DNA from: Catellatospora sp. TT07R-123
GTDB lineage: Bacteria; Actinomycetota; Actinomycetes; Mycobacteriales; Micromonosporaceae
Direction: 5' to 3'
DNA length: 64,000 nt
NCBI RefSeq assembly: GCF_018327705.1
Contig: NZ_BNEM01000002.1
Span: 4,092,001 to 4,156,000 of the forward strand
Shown: piece after piece, positions 1-9,829 of the stretch
Position numbering within the stretch: position 1 is the stretch's first letter
How the letters are laid out: each line of letters opens with the position of its first letter
The notes under the pieces: generated by a model
The model's input: only the letters and a program-made list of their open reading frames with translations
Database searches by the model: none
What the model was told of the DNA's origin: nothing
Position numbers and translations under genes: made by a program

Positions 1-1273
<1,273 letters not shown>

Positions 1274-1280
1274 ACAGTCC

Positions 1281-1689
1281 TCATTCGATGTTTCCGTGTA
1301 CGGCGGCCAGCTCCGCGAGGCCGAAGCCGCGCGGCAGCAGTTCCGCCATGGTCACCGGGCCGCCCTCGGCGTCGATCAGCATCCGCGGCCCGCCCTGCTC
1401 CCAGAGCAGCTGGCGGCAGCGCCCGCACGGCAGCAGCGGCTCGCCGTCGCCGTTGACGCACGCCATGGCGACCAGGCGGCCGCCACCGGTGGCGTGCAGC
1501 TGCGACACCATGCCGCACTCGGCGCACAGCACCACGCCGTAGGCCGCGTTCTCGACGTTGCAGCCGACCACGACCCGGCCGTCGTCGACGAGCCCCGCCG
1601 CGCCCACCGGGAACTTCGAGTACGGCGCGTACGCCCGGTGCATCACCGCCACCGCGGCCGACCGCAGCGCGTCCCAGTCGATCTCCATT
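1281..1689 (-). CDS. cdd: Cytidine deaminase
   Basis: Zinc-dependent hydrolase converting (deoxy)cytidine to (deoxy)uridine, feeding the phosphorylase encoded just downstream. The active site is complete: CNVENAAYG carries the substrate-binding Asn and Glu, CAECG carries the zinc Cys and proton-shuttling Glu, and PCGRCRQ carries the other two zinc cysteines. With 135 residues it has the size of the homotetrameric class. I chose ATG at 1689 because GAGGTGA lies just upstream; an in-frame GTG at 1712 would add eight residues but has no comparable ribosome site. It sits between the transporter genes and deoA. Confidence 0.95.
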
Positions 1690-1722
1690 GCCTTCACCTC
1701 GTTCGCAGCCACAGCCCCTACC

Positions 1723-1797
1723 GGCCGATCTTGCCGGGACCAGGGATGATACGTCCAGGTTGCCCCGGTCGCCCCCTTGAGTCACGCAAGATCGGCC
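1723..1797. repeat. Inverted repeat between transporter and cdd
   Basis: Arms GGCCGATCTTGC (1723-1734) and GCAAGATCGGCC (1786-1797) are perfectly complementary around a 51-nt spacer. It fills the only sizeable gap inside the nucleoside operon (1690-1809). It may be an mRNA-processing or partial termination site separating transport from catabolic genes; no T-run follows on either strand. Confidence 0.5.
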
Positions 1798-1809
1798 CGG
1801 CGGGGCGCG

Positions 1810-3078
1810 TCAACCCTTCACGTAGGGTTTGCCGTCGGCCGCGGGTGCGCGCACCCGGCCGACCAGTCCGGCGACCGCGAAGATGGTGGCGACGTAGGGC
1901 AGCATGTTCAGGAACTGGCTCGGGATGGGGCTGCTGATGCCGGTCAGGAACGACGTCAGCGCCCCGAAGAAGCCGAAGAACAGCGAGGCCAGGAAGGCCC
2001 CGACCGGGTTCCAGCGTCCGAAGATCATGGCCGCCAGCGCGATGAAGCCCGCCCCGCTGACCATGTACTTGCTGAAGCCCGTGGTCGACTGGAGCGAGAA
2101 GTACGCCCCGCCGAACCCGGCCACCACGCCCGCGATCAGCACGTTCAGGTAGCGCAGGCCGAGCACGCGGATGCCGACGGTGTCGGCCGCCGCCGGGTGC
2201 TCGCCCACGGCCCGGGTGCGCAGACCCCACCGGGTGCGGAACAGCGTCAGCGTCACCACGGCCACCGCGATCAGCGAGCCGTAGCTGAAGATCGTGCCGT
2301 TGAACAGCGCCGGGCCCAGCACCGGGATCTGCGACAGCCCGGGGATCGGCCACGTCGGCACCCGGCCCGGGAAGTTGTAGGCATCGGTGTCGGGCCGCAT
2401 GACCTGCTCGTAGAAGAAGGCGGTGAGCCCGCCGGCGAACAGGTTGAGCACGATGCCCACCACGACCTGGTCCACCAGGTACTTGATGGCGAAGACCGCC
2501 AGGATCGCCGACAGCAGCGCGCCGCCGACCATCGCGGCGACCAGGCCCAGCCAGAAGCTGCCGGTCACCGTGCCGAACAGCGAACCGAAGAAGGCGCCGG
2601 TGAGCAGTTGGCCCTCGATCGCGACGTTGACCACGCCGGTGCGTTCGCACAGCACGCCGCCCAGCGAGCCGAAGATGAACGGGATGGCCGCGGTGAAGGT
2701 GATCGCGGCGATCGAGCCCAGCGGCATGGTGTGCGACACCGTGGAGACCGACATCTGCCAGCAGAGCGCCGAGATGATGAAGGCCAGCAGCGCCGTGCCG
2801 ACCAGCAGCCCGAAGTGGCGGCCGGTGAACAGCAGGACCAGCCCCGCCGCGACCGCGATCAGGCCGAACAGGATCGCCCCGACGTTGCCCGGGATGTCGA
2901 AACCTTTGCCCTCGACCGTCTCCCCGTACGCGAAACGGGCCGCGTCACTGCTGGCCAGGGCGCCGAACAGGACCGTGGCGAGCACGCCGAGGCCGGTCAT
3001 CGCCGCGCCGGTCTTGCGGGCCCGGGTCCAGTAGCCCGTCGGCACCGCCAGCTCGACGTCCATCGTGGAGGTCGTCAT
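1810..3078 (-). CDS. Nucleoside-type ABC transporter permease (second subunit)
   Basis: Integral membrane permease of the BMP/nucleoside branch of the BPD_transp_2 family (NupQ-like), 422 residues with about ten hydrophobic helices and a short cytoplasmic N-terminus. The GVVNVAIEGQLLTGAF stretch and the RAVGEHPAAADTVGI loop are the typical family signatures of the membrane core and ATPase-contacting loop. ATG at 3078 follows the upstream permease stop by one base, with GAGGGG as ribosome site, so the two permeases are co-translated and probably form a heterodimer. Family and gene order point to purine or pyrimidine nucleosides as substrate; a sugar cannot be excluded from the permease alone. 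Confidence 0.9.
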   Translation of the reverse strand: MTTSTMDVELAVPTGYWTRARKTGAAMTGLGVLATVLFGALASSDAARFAYGETVEGKGFDIPGNVGAILFGLIAVAAGLVLLFTGRHFGLLVGTALLAFIISALCWQMSVSTVSHTMPLGSIAAITFTAAIPFIFGSLGGVLCERTGVVNVAIEGQLLTGAFFGSLFGTVTGSFWLGLVAAMVGGALLSAILAVFAIKYLVDQVVVGIVLNLFAGGLTAFFYEQVMRPDTDAYNFPGRVPTWPIPGLSQIPVLGPALFNGTIFSYGSLIAVAVVTLTLFRTRWGLRTRAVGEHPAAADTVGIRVLGLRYLNVLIAGVVAGFGGAYFSLQSTTGFSKYMVSGAGFIALAAMIFGRWNPVGAFLASLFFGFFGALTSFLTGISSPIPSQFLNMLPYVATIFAVAGLVGRVRAPAADGKPYVKG

Positions 3079-3079
3079 G

Positions 3080-4468
3080 TCAGCCCCTCGCCAGTACGGC
3101 CTGCGCGGCGGCAGCCGGCGACCTGCGGAGTCGGTAGATCGTCTTCACCAGTGCGGGGGCTGCCACGAAGAGCACGATCAGCGCCTGGATGACGAAGACC
3201 AGCTCCTGCGATACGCCGCTGAAGTTCTGCATGGTGTTGCCACCCGCCTGGAGCGCGCCGAACAGCAGGCCCGCGCCGACGACGCCCCACGGCCGCACCC
3301 GGCCCAGCAGCGCGACCAGGATGCCGTTGAAACCGATCTGGCCGAGCATGTCGCCGGTCAGCGCGGGGGCGGTGCCCAGCGCGACCGAGGTGCCGCCCAG
3401 GCCCGCCAGCGCACCGGCCAGGGCCATGGTCAGCGCCAGTGTGGTGCCGACGCTGATGCCCGCGGTCGCCGCGGCGCTCGGGTTGTGGCCCACGGCGCGC
3501 AGCTCGAAGCCGAACCGGCCCCGCTTGAGCAGCCAGGCCACCCCGGCGGCGGTCAGCACCGCCAGGACGATGCCGAGGTTGGCCCGCAGCAGCGGGTCCG
3601 GGATCAGCTTGGGCAGGTAGCCGGACTCAGCGATCGGCCTGCTGATCGCGTCGGGGCGGTTAGGGTCCTTGATCCCGTTCTGGAGGATGTACCAGCCGAG
3701 GAACAGCGCCGCGATGTTGTTCAGCATGATGGTCAAGATGACCTCGTGCGCGCCGGTGCGCGCCTTGAGGACGCCGACGAGGTAGCCGTAAAGGCCGCCG
3801 AGCAGGGCACCGGCGATCAGGCCGAGCGGCACCTGGAGCCAGCCGGTCGTGGACAGCGCCAGGCCGACCGTGCCGCCGCCGATGGCACCCATGATCGCCT
3901 GGCCCTGGCCGCCGATGTTGAACAGGCCGGCCCGGAACGGCACCGCCACCGCCAGACCCGTGAAGATCAGCGGCGCGGCGTAGGTCAGCGTCTCGCTGAT
4001 TGGGTAGAAGACCTGCTGCCAGGGCGCCATGTCCCAGTACCAGCGGTTGGCGGTGTCCGGGTTCACGATCGAGCCCTTGAACATGTCGCCGTACGCGGTG
4101 CTGACGAAGTCCCAGCTCTCGGTGAGCGTCTTGCCGGGCTGATAGAAGAAGTAGCTCCACTGCTCGCGCAGGTCGGCGTTACCGATGATCATGAGGATGC
4201 CGCCGCAGATCAGCGCCAGCAGGATCGCCAGGATGGTCACCGTCACGCTGTTGTCTGCCCACAGCTCCTCGCGCAGCACCCGGCCGAACGAGCGCTTGGG
4301 CTCCTCGGGCGCGGGGGTGCGGTGGCCCACGGCCGGCTCCGGCGCGGCCACGGCGTACTGGTCGGACCCGGCCGGCTCCTTGGCCGGGGCCTTGTCCGGC
4401 GAGCACGCGGTCGCCTCGGGCTCCGCCCCGACCGGCTCATGCGCCTCGAACGGCTCGTGGGATGTCAT
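3080..4468 (-). CDS. Nucleoside-type ABC transporter permease (first subunit)
   Basis: Membrane permease of 462 residues, NupP-like. It has a hydrophilic, acidic N-terminal extension of about 75 residues (rich in Glu, Ala and Pro) before the first helix, longer than usual. The motifs [16 protein letters not shown] and [16 protein letters not shown] identify the family. Its ATG overlaps the ATPase stop codon as ATGA (4465-4468), with GAGGTGACC as ribosome site, so synthesis is coupled to the ATPase. It should pair with the following permease to form the channel. Confidence 0.9.
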   Translation of the reverse strand: MTSHEPFEAHEPVGAEPEATACSPDKAPAKEPAGSDQYAVAAPEPAVGHRTPAPEEPKRSFGRVLREELWADNSVTVTILAILLALICGGILMIIGNADLREQWSYFFYQPGKTLTESWDFVSTAYGDMFKGSIVNPDTANRWYWDMAPWQQVFYPISETLTYAAPLIFTGLAVAVPFRAGLFNIGGQGQAIMGAIGGGTVGLALSTTGWLQVPLGLIAGALLGGLYGYLVGVLKARTGAHEVILTIMLNNIAALFLGWYILQNGIKDPNRPDAISRPIAESGYLPKLIPDPLLRANLGIVLAVLTAAGVAWLLKRGRFGFELRAVGHNPSAAATAGISVGTTLALTMALAGALAGLGGTSVALGTAPALTGDMLGQIGFNGILVALLGRVRPWGVVGAGLLFGALQAGGNTMQNFSGVSQELVFVIQALIVLFVAAPALVKTIYRLRRSPAAAAQAVLARG

Positions 4469-6018
4469 GCGGTCACCTCTGCACCGGGGGTGGGTGAGCT
4501 GGGGTCGATGCCGGCCATCAGCAGGCCCAGAGTCTCGCGCGGGGTGTCCGGCGACACGACGGCCAGCACCCGGCCGCGGTACATCACCGCGACCCGGTCG
4601 GCCAGCGCCACGACCTCGTCGAGCTCGCTGGAGACCACCAGGACGCCCGCGCCGCGGTCGCGCTCGGCCACGATGCGCGCGTGGATGAACTCGATCGAGC
4701 CGACGTCCACGCCGCGGGTCGGCTGCGCCGCGATCAGCAGCTTCAGCGGCCGCGACATCTCCCGCGCGACGATCACCTTCTGCTGGTTGCCGCCCGACAG
4801 CGAGCCCACCGGCTGCTCGGCCGACTGGGTGCGCACGTCGAACTCGTCGATCTTCTGCCGCGCCGAGATCTCGATCTCGTCCAGGTCGAGGGCGAAGCGC
4901 CCGCCGAACGGCTTGTCGCGGTACAGGTCCAGCACCAGGTTCTCTGCGACGGAGAACTCCTTGACCAGACCGTCCACGCTGCGGTCCTCGGGCACGTAGC
5001 CGACGCCGGAGGCGAGCACCTCGCGCGGACGGCAGGCGGTGATGTCCCGGCCCTCCAGCGACACCGTGCCCGCCAGCGCCGGGCGCAGTCCCATGATCGC
5101 CTCGACCAGCTCGGTCTGCCCGTTGCCCTGCACGCCCGCGATGCCCAGCACCTCGCCGCCGCGCACCACCAGGTCCACGCCGTTGACGGCGCGGTGGTTG
5201 CGGGCGTCGGCGACGACCAGGCCGGAGACCTCCAGCACGGGCGCGCCGACGGTCGCCTCCTCCTTCGGCACCTCCAGCACCACGCTGCGCCCGACCATCA
5301 GCTCGGCGAGCTCCGACTCGGGGGCGGTGGGCTCGGCGGTGCCGACGGTCCGGCCGCGGCGGATGACGGTGATGCGGTCGGCGACGGCCTTGACCTCGCG
5401 CAGCTTGTGCGTGATGAACACGATGGACTTGCCCGCGGCCTTGAGCCCCCGCATGACCTCCAGGAGCTCGTCGGTCTCCTGCGGGGTGAGCACCGCGGTC
5501 GGCTCGTCGAGGATGAGCAGGTCGACCTCGCGGGTCAGCGCCTTGACGATCTCGACGCGCTGCTGGATGCCGATCGGCAGGTCCTCGATGATCGCGTCGG
5601 GGTCGAGCGGCAGGCCGTATCGCTGGGAGACCTCGCGGACGAGGTAGGCGGCCTTGTGGCGGTCGATCAGGCCGCCCTTGACCGGCTCGGTGCCGAGCAT
5701 GATGTTCTCCGCGACGGAGAAGACGGGGACCAGCATGAAGTGCTGGTGGACCATGCCGATGCCGACCTTGATGGCATCGCCGGGCCCTTTGATGCGTACG
5801 GGCGCGCCGTCGACGAGGATCTCGCCCTCGTCCGGCTGCAGCAGGCCGTACAGCACGTTCATCAGGGTGGACTTGCCCGCACCGTTCTCGCCGAGCAGGG
5901 CATGGATCTCGCCGGGCTCCACGGTGAGGCTGATGTTGTCGTTAGCGACGAGGTCACCGAAGCGCTTGGTGATGCCGCGCAGTTCGAGTCTCAGCTCCGA
6001 CCTCCAGGTGTACGGCAC
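4465..6018 (-). CDS. Nucleoside-type ABC transporter ATP-binding protein, tandem domains
   Basis: Cytoplasmic ATPase of 517 residues with two nucleotide-binding domains in one chain, as in NupO/RbsA-type importers. Domain 1 has Walker [10 protein letters not shown], a signature region [11 protein letters not shown] and Walker [12 protein letters not shown]. Domain 2 has a degenerate Walker A (GVQGNGQTE), signature LSGGNQQK and a Walker B-like region in which the usual LDEPT reads IAAQPT. That loss of the catalytic Glu in domain 2 is normal for this class, where one site hydrolyses. The GTG at 6018 gives the longest frame but has no ribosome site; a CTG at 5994, preceded by GGAGG at 6 nt, is a credible alternative start. 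Confidence 0.92.
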   Translation of the reverse strand: MPYTWRSELRLELRGITKRFGDLVANDNISLTVEPGEIHALLGENGAGKSTLMNVLYGLLQPDEGEILVDGAPVRIKGPGDAIKVGIGMVHQHFMLVPVFSVAENIMLGTEPVKGGLIDRHKAAYLVREVSQRYGLPLDPDAIIEDLPIGIQQRVEIVKALTREVDLLILDEPTAVLTPQETDELLEVMRGLKAAGKSIVFITHKLREVKAVADRITVIRRGRTVGTAEPTAPESELAELMVGRSVVLEVPKEEATVGAPVLEVSGLVVADARNHRAVNGVDLVVRGGEVLGIAGVQGNGQTELVEAIMGLRPALAGTVSLEGRDITACRPREVLASGVGYVPEDRSVDGLVKEFSVAENLVLDLYRDKPFGGRFALDLDEIEISARQKIDEFDVRTQSAEQPVGSLSGGNQQKVIVAREMSRPLKLLIAAQPTRGVDVGSIEFIHARIVAERDRGAGVLVVSSELDEVVALADRVAVMYRGRVLAVVSPDTPRETLGLLMAGIDPSSPTPGAEVTA

Positions 6019-6162
6019 CCCGGCGCGAGTGCCCGCTCATTATGTGGGCGCCGGCGGGGGCGATGCGATACCCCCTTCCGCCGCTGTGGAAGCGATCCGG
6101 CCGCCGCCCGTGCCCGCTGGTCGGCGGTTCGGGAAGCGGCCGGACGTGTGTCTTCCATGGGT

Positions 6163-6203
6163 GGCCGCCCACTACGGCGATGATCTCACCGAGGTGGGCG
6201 GCC
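6163..6203 (-). terminator. Hairpin after the BMP lipoprotein gene
   Basis: GGCCGCCCAC (6163-6172) pairs with GTGGGCGGCC (6194-6203), immediately after the lipoprotein stop codon on the minus strand and ahead of the ATPase gene. A stem here would let the binding protein be made in excess over the transporter by partial termination or 3'-end protection. There is no clear T-run. Confidence 0.55.
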
Positions 6204-6208
6204 GGGTG

Positions 6209-7291
6209 TCACTTCGGCTGGGCCGGGGACTCCACCTTGATGGTGCCCGCGATGATGTCGGCCTTCAGCTTGTCGACCTCGGCCTTGAGGCCAGCGTCGA
6301 TCTTGCTGTCGAAGTCGTGGTACGGCGCCAGCGAGACGCCGTTGTTCTCCAGGGTGCCCAGGAAGCCGCCGGTCAGCAGGGTGCCCGGGGTGGCAGCCGA
6401 CTTGGTCAGCGCGTCCTTGACGCCGTCCTTGGAGTTCTTGACCACGGTGGTCAGCATGACCGAGCCGTACTTCGTGGTGTCGAAGCCGTCGGCGTCGACC
6501 CAGATCACGACGTACTTGCTGCCCGCGTTGGCGGCGGTGCCGAGGCCCGCGCCACCGGCGACCGGGAAGATCACGTCAGCGCCCTGGGCGGCCAGGGTGT
6601 CCGACTTCTGCTTGCCCTTCTCCTGGCTGCCGAAGTCGTCGGTGAACAGGCCGTCCTGCTTGGCCTTGTCCCAGCCCAGCAGCTGGACGTTCTTGCCCTT
6701 GGCCTTGTTGTACGCGGCCACACCGTCGGCGAAGCCGTCCATGAAGATGGTCACCGGGGCGATCTTCATGCCGCCGTAGGTGCCCACCTTGCCCGACTTC
6801 GAGTAGCCCGCGGCCAGGTAGCCCGCCAGGTAGGCGGCCTGCTGGGTCTCGAACTGGATCGGGAAGACGTTGCTCAGACCCTGGTTGCCGGCGTCGACGA
6901 TGGCGAACTGCACCTTCGGGTTCGCGGTGGCGACCTTCTTGGTGGCGTCGCCCATCAGGCCGCCGACGGCCTGCACGAACTGGCAGCCCTTGCCGACCGA
7001 CTGGGTCAGGTTCGGGTCGTAGTCAGACATCGCGGTCGACGGGGTGTAGCTGGCGGCGATGGCCGAGTTGGCGCTCGCGGCGGCCTGCATGCCCGCCCAC
7101 GACGAGGCGTTGAACGAGTGGTCGTCGATACCGCCGGTGTCGGTCACCATGCAAGCGGTGAACTTGGCGGCGGCGGCGCTGGTGGAGCCGGCGTTCGGCT
7201 CCTCAGTCGGCTTGCTGCACGCGGCGGCGGCCAGAGCCAGGCCAGCCGCGGCTACGAGCGCGACAATCTTCATCCCACGCACAGGGCGCAA
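6209..7291 (-). CDS. BMP-family nucleoside-binding lipoprotein
   Basis: Extracytoplasmic solute-binding lipoprotein of the basic membrane protein (BMP/PnrA, NupN) family. The signal peptide is short and positively charged, followed by a hydrophobic run ending LALAAAAC, a lipobox whose Cys would be lipidated. The mature part has the family patterns DTGGIDDHSFN and AGYLAAGYSKSGKVG. I favour TTG at 7291: GGAGAGGAG precedes it by 6 nt and the resulting n-region (RPVRGMK) carries the needed charges. ATG at 7273 is possible but has no clear ribosome site. First gene of the transporter operon. Family members characterised elsewhere bind purine or other nucleosides; the ligand here is inferred. Confidence 0.9.
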   Translation of the reverse strand: MRPVRGMKIVALVAAAGLALAAAACSKPTEEPNAGSTSAAAAKFTACMVTDTGGIDDHSFNASSWAGMQAAASANSAIAASYTPSTAMSDYDPNLTQSVGKGCQFVQAVGGLMGDATKKVATANPKVQFAIVDAGNQGLSNVFPIQFETQQAAYLAGYLAAGYSKSGKVGTYGGMKIAPVTIFMDGFADGVAAYNKAKGKNVQLLGWDKAKQDGLFTDDFGSQEKGKQKSDTLAAQGADVIFPVAGGAGLGTAANAGSKYVVIWVDADGFDTTKYGSVMLTTVVKNSKDGVKDALTKSAATPGTLLTGGFLGTLENNGVSLAPYHDFDSKIDAGLKAEVDKLKADIIAGTIKVESPAQPK

Positions 7292-7566
7292 GACGGTCTC
7301 CTCTCCCATAAAGACACCGCGCGACGAACGAACACCCGGATCCCAGGCGACGGCACGGTGAACCTCGTCTGGCAACGTACCTGTCACGCCGCCGTTCGAA
7401 CGACAATCGTGCAGGGTTGTTGAGGGGTCGTTACCCCCGCGTGACCCCGACGTGTAAAGAATCACGAAACTGGCTGCACCTGGGGCCGCTCGAACCAGAC
7501 ACCCGGTCATGAACGAGACGTTTCCAGCAGTCCGCTCCTGGCTGACGGGTCGCCGGGCCACTGGCG

Positions 7567-7580
7567 TACCCTCAGCGTTC
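7567..7580 (+). promoter_or_regulatory. -10 box for a leaderless transcript
   Basis: TACCCT at 7567-7572 lies 8 nt before the GTG at 7581, so transcription would begin at or next to the start codon. There is no ribosome site upstream of that GTG, which fits leaderless translation. The remaining 7292-7566 holds the unresolved promoter of the nucleoside operon on the other strand and short GGGGT/ACCCC complementary tracts near 7425-7445. Confidence 0.5.
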
Positions 7581-7928
7581 GTGGAGGCTCTTCGGCTGAT
7601 TCTGCGGTACGTCCACCTCGTCGGCTTCGCCCTGCTGTTGGGCGGCGCGGTGGTCCAGTACCTGTCCGGCAAGATCCGCGTCAACTCCGTCATGGTCTGG
7701 GGCGCGAGCATCCAGCTGCTGACGGGCATCGCGCTCAGCGCGCCACTGGGCCGCGCGGTCCAGCCCGACCCGGCCAAGCTCGCGGTCAAGGGCGTCATCG
7801 CGCTGCTGATCTTCATCATGGTCATCGTGCCGTTCGTGAAGAAGCGCGAGAGCGTCAACCCCGGCCACTTCTTCGCCATCATCGGCCTGACCCTGCTCAA
7901 CGCGGGCGTCGCCGTCTTCTGGCACTGA
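7581..7928 (+). CDS. Small integral membrane protein, function unknown
   Basis: Protein of 115 residues with about three to four hydrophobic helices and the conserved-looking start VEALRLILRYVHLVGF, followed by LLLGGAVVQYL. The helix with HLVGF and the overall size resemble small actinobacterial membrane proteins annotated only as hypothetical. I placed the start at GTG 7581 rather than the upstream ATG at 7509, because the extra 24 residues are polar, the hydrophobic domain begins just after 7581, and a -10 box sits at leaderless distance. It is monocistronic, facing the minus-strand gene at 8126-9016. I cannot assign a function. Confidence 0.75.
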   Translation: MEALRLILRYVHLVGFALLLGGAVVQYLSGKIRVNSVMVWGASIQLLTGIALSAPLGRAVQPDPAKLAVKGVIALLIFIMVIVPFVKKRESVNPGHFFAIIGLTLLNAGVAVFWH

Positions 7929-7938
7929 CCCCGTCCCA

Positions 7939-7965
7939 CCCGCCCGGGGCCTCCGCCCCGGCGGG
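7939..7965 (+). terminator. GC-rich terminator hairpin
   Basis: CGGGGC (7945-7950) and GCCCCG (7955-7960) form a stem around CTCC, extended by CCCGC and GCGGG after a one-base bulge. It begins 11 nt after the stop of the small membrane protein. It is a GC-type stem without a strong T-run, common in actinobacteria. Confidence 0.55.
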
Positions 7966-7993
7966 CCGGGCCGGGCGAGTCTCAGGGCACGGG

Positions 7994-8055
7994 TGCAGTT
8001 TCGGGGAAAGTGCAGGAATCTTGGCTTGGATTCCTGCACTTTCCCCGAAACTGCA
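7994..8055. repeat. Palindromic repeat family A, copy 1
   Basis: A perfect inverted repeat: 27-nt arms at 7994-8020 and 8029-8055 around the 8-nt loop TTGGCTTG. Each arm contains TTTCGGGGAAAGTGC. It lies between two convergent genes and downstream of a separate ordinary terminator hairpin, so it is not needed to explain the end of the upstream transcript. Near-identical copies lie at 26420 and 28405. Confidence 0.9.
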
Positions 8056-8125
8056 TGAACGTTCTCGGGTCCGGGCGTCGCCCGGGGCAGGCGCGCCCCC
8101 GGTGGGGTGCGACGGTGGGGGCCGG

Positions 8126-9016
8126 TCAGCGGCGGCGGCGCAGGGCCGTACGCAACTCCGCGACGATCCCGTCGAAGTCCTCGGCCAGCCGCGACGCGGT
8201 CACGGTCAGCACCGTCCAGTCCGCGTCGTCGGGCACCGGGACGCGCACCCGGCGCGGGGCCTCCTCCGCGTCGCAGACCACGCCGACCCGCTGCTGCGGC
8301 CACGCCAACTCCAGCGACGGCGCGGGACCGTCACCGGCCTCGACCACATAGTGCAGGACCGGGGCGGGCAGCCCGGCCAGCGCGAGCCTGACCCGCAACC
8401 GGCTCTCCAGCGGCGAGCGCGCCGCCGGGTCGGCCAGTTTCGCCACCTTGAGCAGGCGGTTCCAGCCCGGCGAACCGATCCGCGCACTGGCGTACTCCGC
8501 CAGCGCGGCCGTGCTCACCACGCGCCGCGTCGTCAGCACGTCGATCAGCGCGACGGCGTCCGGCAGATCCAGCCAGCGGGCCAGATCCCAGCAGGTGCGC
8601 TGCGGCGTGGTGACCCGGATCCCGTCGGTGCGCCGGGTGACGTCCTTGTCCGGCACCGTGCCCCGGTGCACCAGCAGCCCCGCCATCGGCCCGAACCGGC
8701 CGGGCGTCAGCACCTCCACCAGCCCGTCCGCCTCGTACGGCGCCCCGTACAGGCACGCGGCGGAGCGGCCCGCGATCACCCCGTCCTCGGGCAGCAGGAA
8801 GTCCACCACGGCCAGGCAGCGCAGCCGGTGCGTGATGGTGAGCGCGCGGTCGGCATAGACCCCCCGGAACAGCGGCTGCCAGGCGGTGCTGCGCAGCTGC
8901 GCCGGGGTCAGCAGCCCCGAGCGCACGGCGTCGGCACCGCGGAAGATCCGTCGGGACAGCTCCTGGGGACGTAGCGGCGGCTTCGGCACCGCGCCAGCGT
9001 AGGCACCCTCCGCCAC
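8126..9016 (-). CDS. AbiEi/DUF559-like protein with degenerate nuclease domain
   Basis: Protein of 296 residues. The N-terminal half (about 20-90) resembles the winged-helix part of AbiEi-type antitoxin-like proteins common in actinobacteria, with GVYADRA and HRLRCLAVVDFLL patterns. The C-terminal part (about 200-290) matches the DUF559/Vsr-like nuclease fold from SPLESRLRVRLALAGLP onward. The usual catalytic pattern (vDlaW then vEyDG and a His) is altered: here LELAW and GVVCDAEEAP, without the Glu-Tyr-Asp-Gly-His arrangement, so it may be catalytically dead or a binding protein. No toxin gene is adjacent. Start taken at GTG 9016; GTG ten codons later is possible. Confidence 0.65.
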   Translation of the reverse strand: MAEGAYAGAVPKPPLRPQELSRRIFRGADAVRSGLLTPAQLRSTAWQPLFRGVYADRALTITHRLRCLAVVDFLLPEDGVIAGRSAACLYGAPYEADGLVEVLTPGRFGPMAGLLVHRGTVPDKDVTRRTDGIRVTTPQRTCWDLARWLDLPDAVALIDVLTTRRVVSTAALAEYASARIGSPGWNRLLKVAKLADPAARSPLESRLRVRLALAGLPAPVLHYVVEAGDGPAPSLELAWPQQRVGVVCDAEEAPRRVRVPVPDDADWTVLTVTASRLAEDFDGIVAELRTALRRRR

Positions 9017-9120
9017 CGTCGATCAAGCAGACACGCTGACTACACCTAGACCAGCCACAACCCGCCCCTTCCTCCCACCCCCCGCCACCCCCTCACCCGG
9101 CCCATTTCAGCCCGACCCGG

Positions 9121-9200
9121 CCCGGCTCAGCCCGGCTTGGCGCAGCCCGGCCCGGCTTGGCGCAGCCCGGCCCGGCTTGGCGCAGCCCGGCCCGGCTTGG
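9121..9200. repeat. 20-bp tandem repeat
   Basis: Three exact copies of CGCAGCCCGGCCCGGCTTGG (9141-9160, 9161-9180, 9181-9200) preceded by one degenerate copy (9121-9140). No spacer separates the copies, so it is not a CRISPR array. It lies in the 813-bp gap between the genes at 8126-9016 and 9830-11680, in which I find no convincing gene. Confidence 0.9.
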
Positions 9201-9388
9201 GTCGAGCCTGGCTCGGCCGGGTTCGGCTCGCAAGATCGCCGTCTCCGGCCCAATCCCGCATCCAGAGCACACGAAATGACCGGAACCGGCGATCAACCCA
9301 GCCCGAACCCGCCAACATCACGCTCTGCGGCCAAATCCCGCTCCGCCCACAACGCGCGCACCGATATCCAGGGCTGGCCCGCGCATCC

Positions 9389-9427
9389 TGTGCTGTAGAT
9401 AGGCCAGCATCGATGAAAAACCGGGGC
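9389..9427. repeat. Palindromic repeat family B, truncated copy
   Basis: Only the 3' half of the family B palindrome is present: loop-end sequence followed by TAGATAGGCCAGCATCGATG and then GAAAAACCGGGG, which matches the flank of the complete copy at 19811-19889 (GAAAACCGGGG). No matching left arm is found upstream. Just downstream (9430-9490) there are imperfect direct repeats of GATGAGGACC. Confidence 0.8.
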
Positions 9428-9576
9428 TCGGCGATGAGGACCGAGGGTTGATGGCGATGAGGACCCAGGGTTGATGAGGACCCAGGGGTTGTGGCCGGGC
9501 GGCAGCGGCACGCCCACCGACCCGACCCCGCCGGTTGACCCACTGATCCCCGTACCCCCACGAAGGCCGCGTGCCG

Positions 9577-9689
9577 CGTGTTCGCCGGCGGCGTCTGGAC
9601 TGAGGAGCGTGACCGAGCCGAAGGCTCGGCAGCGACGAGGGAAGACGCCGCCTGAAAGGCGAGCACGCCGCGCCCGCGAAGGCGGGCGC
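9577..9689. ncRNA. Candidate structured RNA or folded repeat element
   Basis: A 20-nt segment (9577-9596) pairs with 9643-9652 and 9658-9667 across a TGAAA bulge, giving about 20 base pairs. The enclosed region carries a second perfect hairpin (CCGAGCC 9613-9619, loop GAA, GGCTCGG 9623-9629). A third hairpin follows directly (GCGCCCGC 9670-9677, loop GAAG, GCGGGCGC 9682-9689). This three-stem layout in a gene-free stretch suggests an RNA or a folded repeat. Strand is unknown and no Rfam family is recognised. Confidence 0.35.
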
Positions 9690-9720
9690 CAGCAGCACAG
9701 CGGGCGCCATATAACGGCAA

Positions 9721-9755
9721 GTGGTGGCGCACGGGGTCGAACCGCGCGCCACCAC
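9721..9755 (-). terminator. Hairpin downstream of the maltodextrin operon
   Basis: GTGGTGGCGC (9721-9730) pairs with GCGCCACCAC (9746-9755) around a partly paired loop. It lies about 75 nt beyond the stop of the GH13 gene, last in its operon, and is the best terminator candidate for that transcript. Confidence 0.5.
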
Positions 9756-9829
9756 CGCCTGCTCGGAGCATGTCAGCCGGGACGGTGGCGCATCAGCCGA
9801 TCATGCGGTTACGGATCATGCCAGGAAGA

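Noticed and set aside
1723-1797. Membership of the nucleoside-operon inverted repeat in family C
   Set aside because: It contains GATCTTG/CAAGATC, but the arms are in the opposite outer-to-inner order and the AAGTTGCC core is missing.
9121-9200. Possible CRISPR array
   Set aside because: The 20-bp units are directly adjacent without spacers and no cas genes are near.
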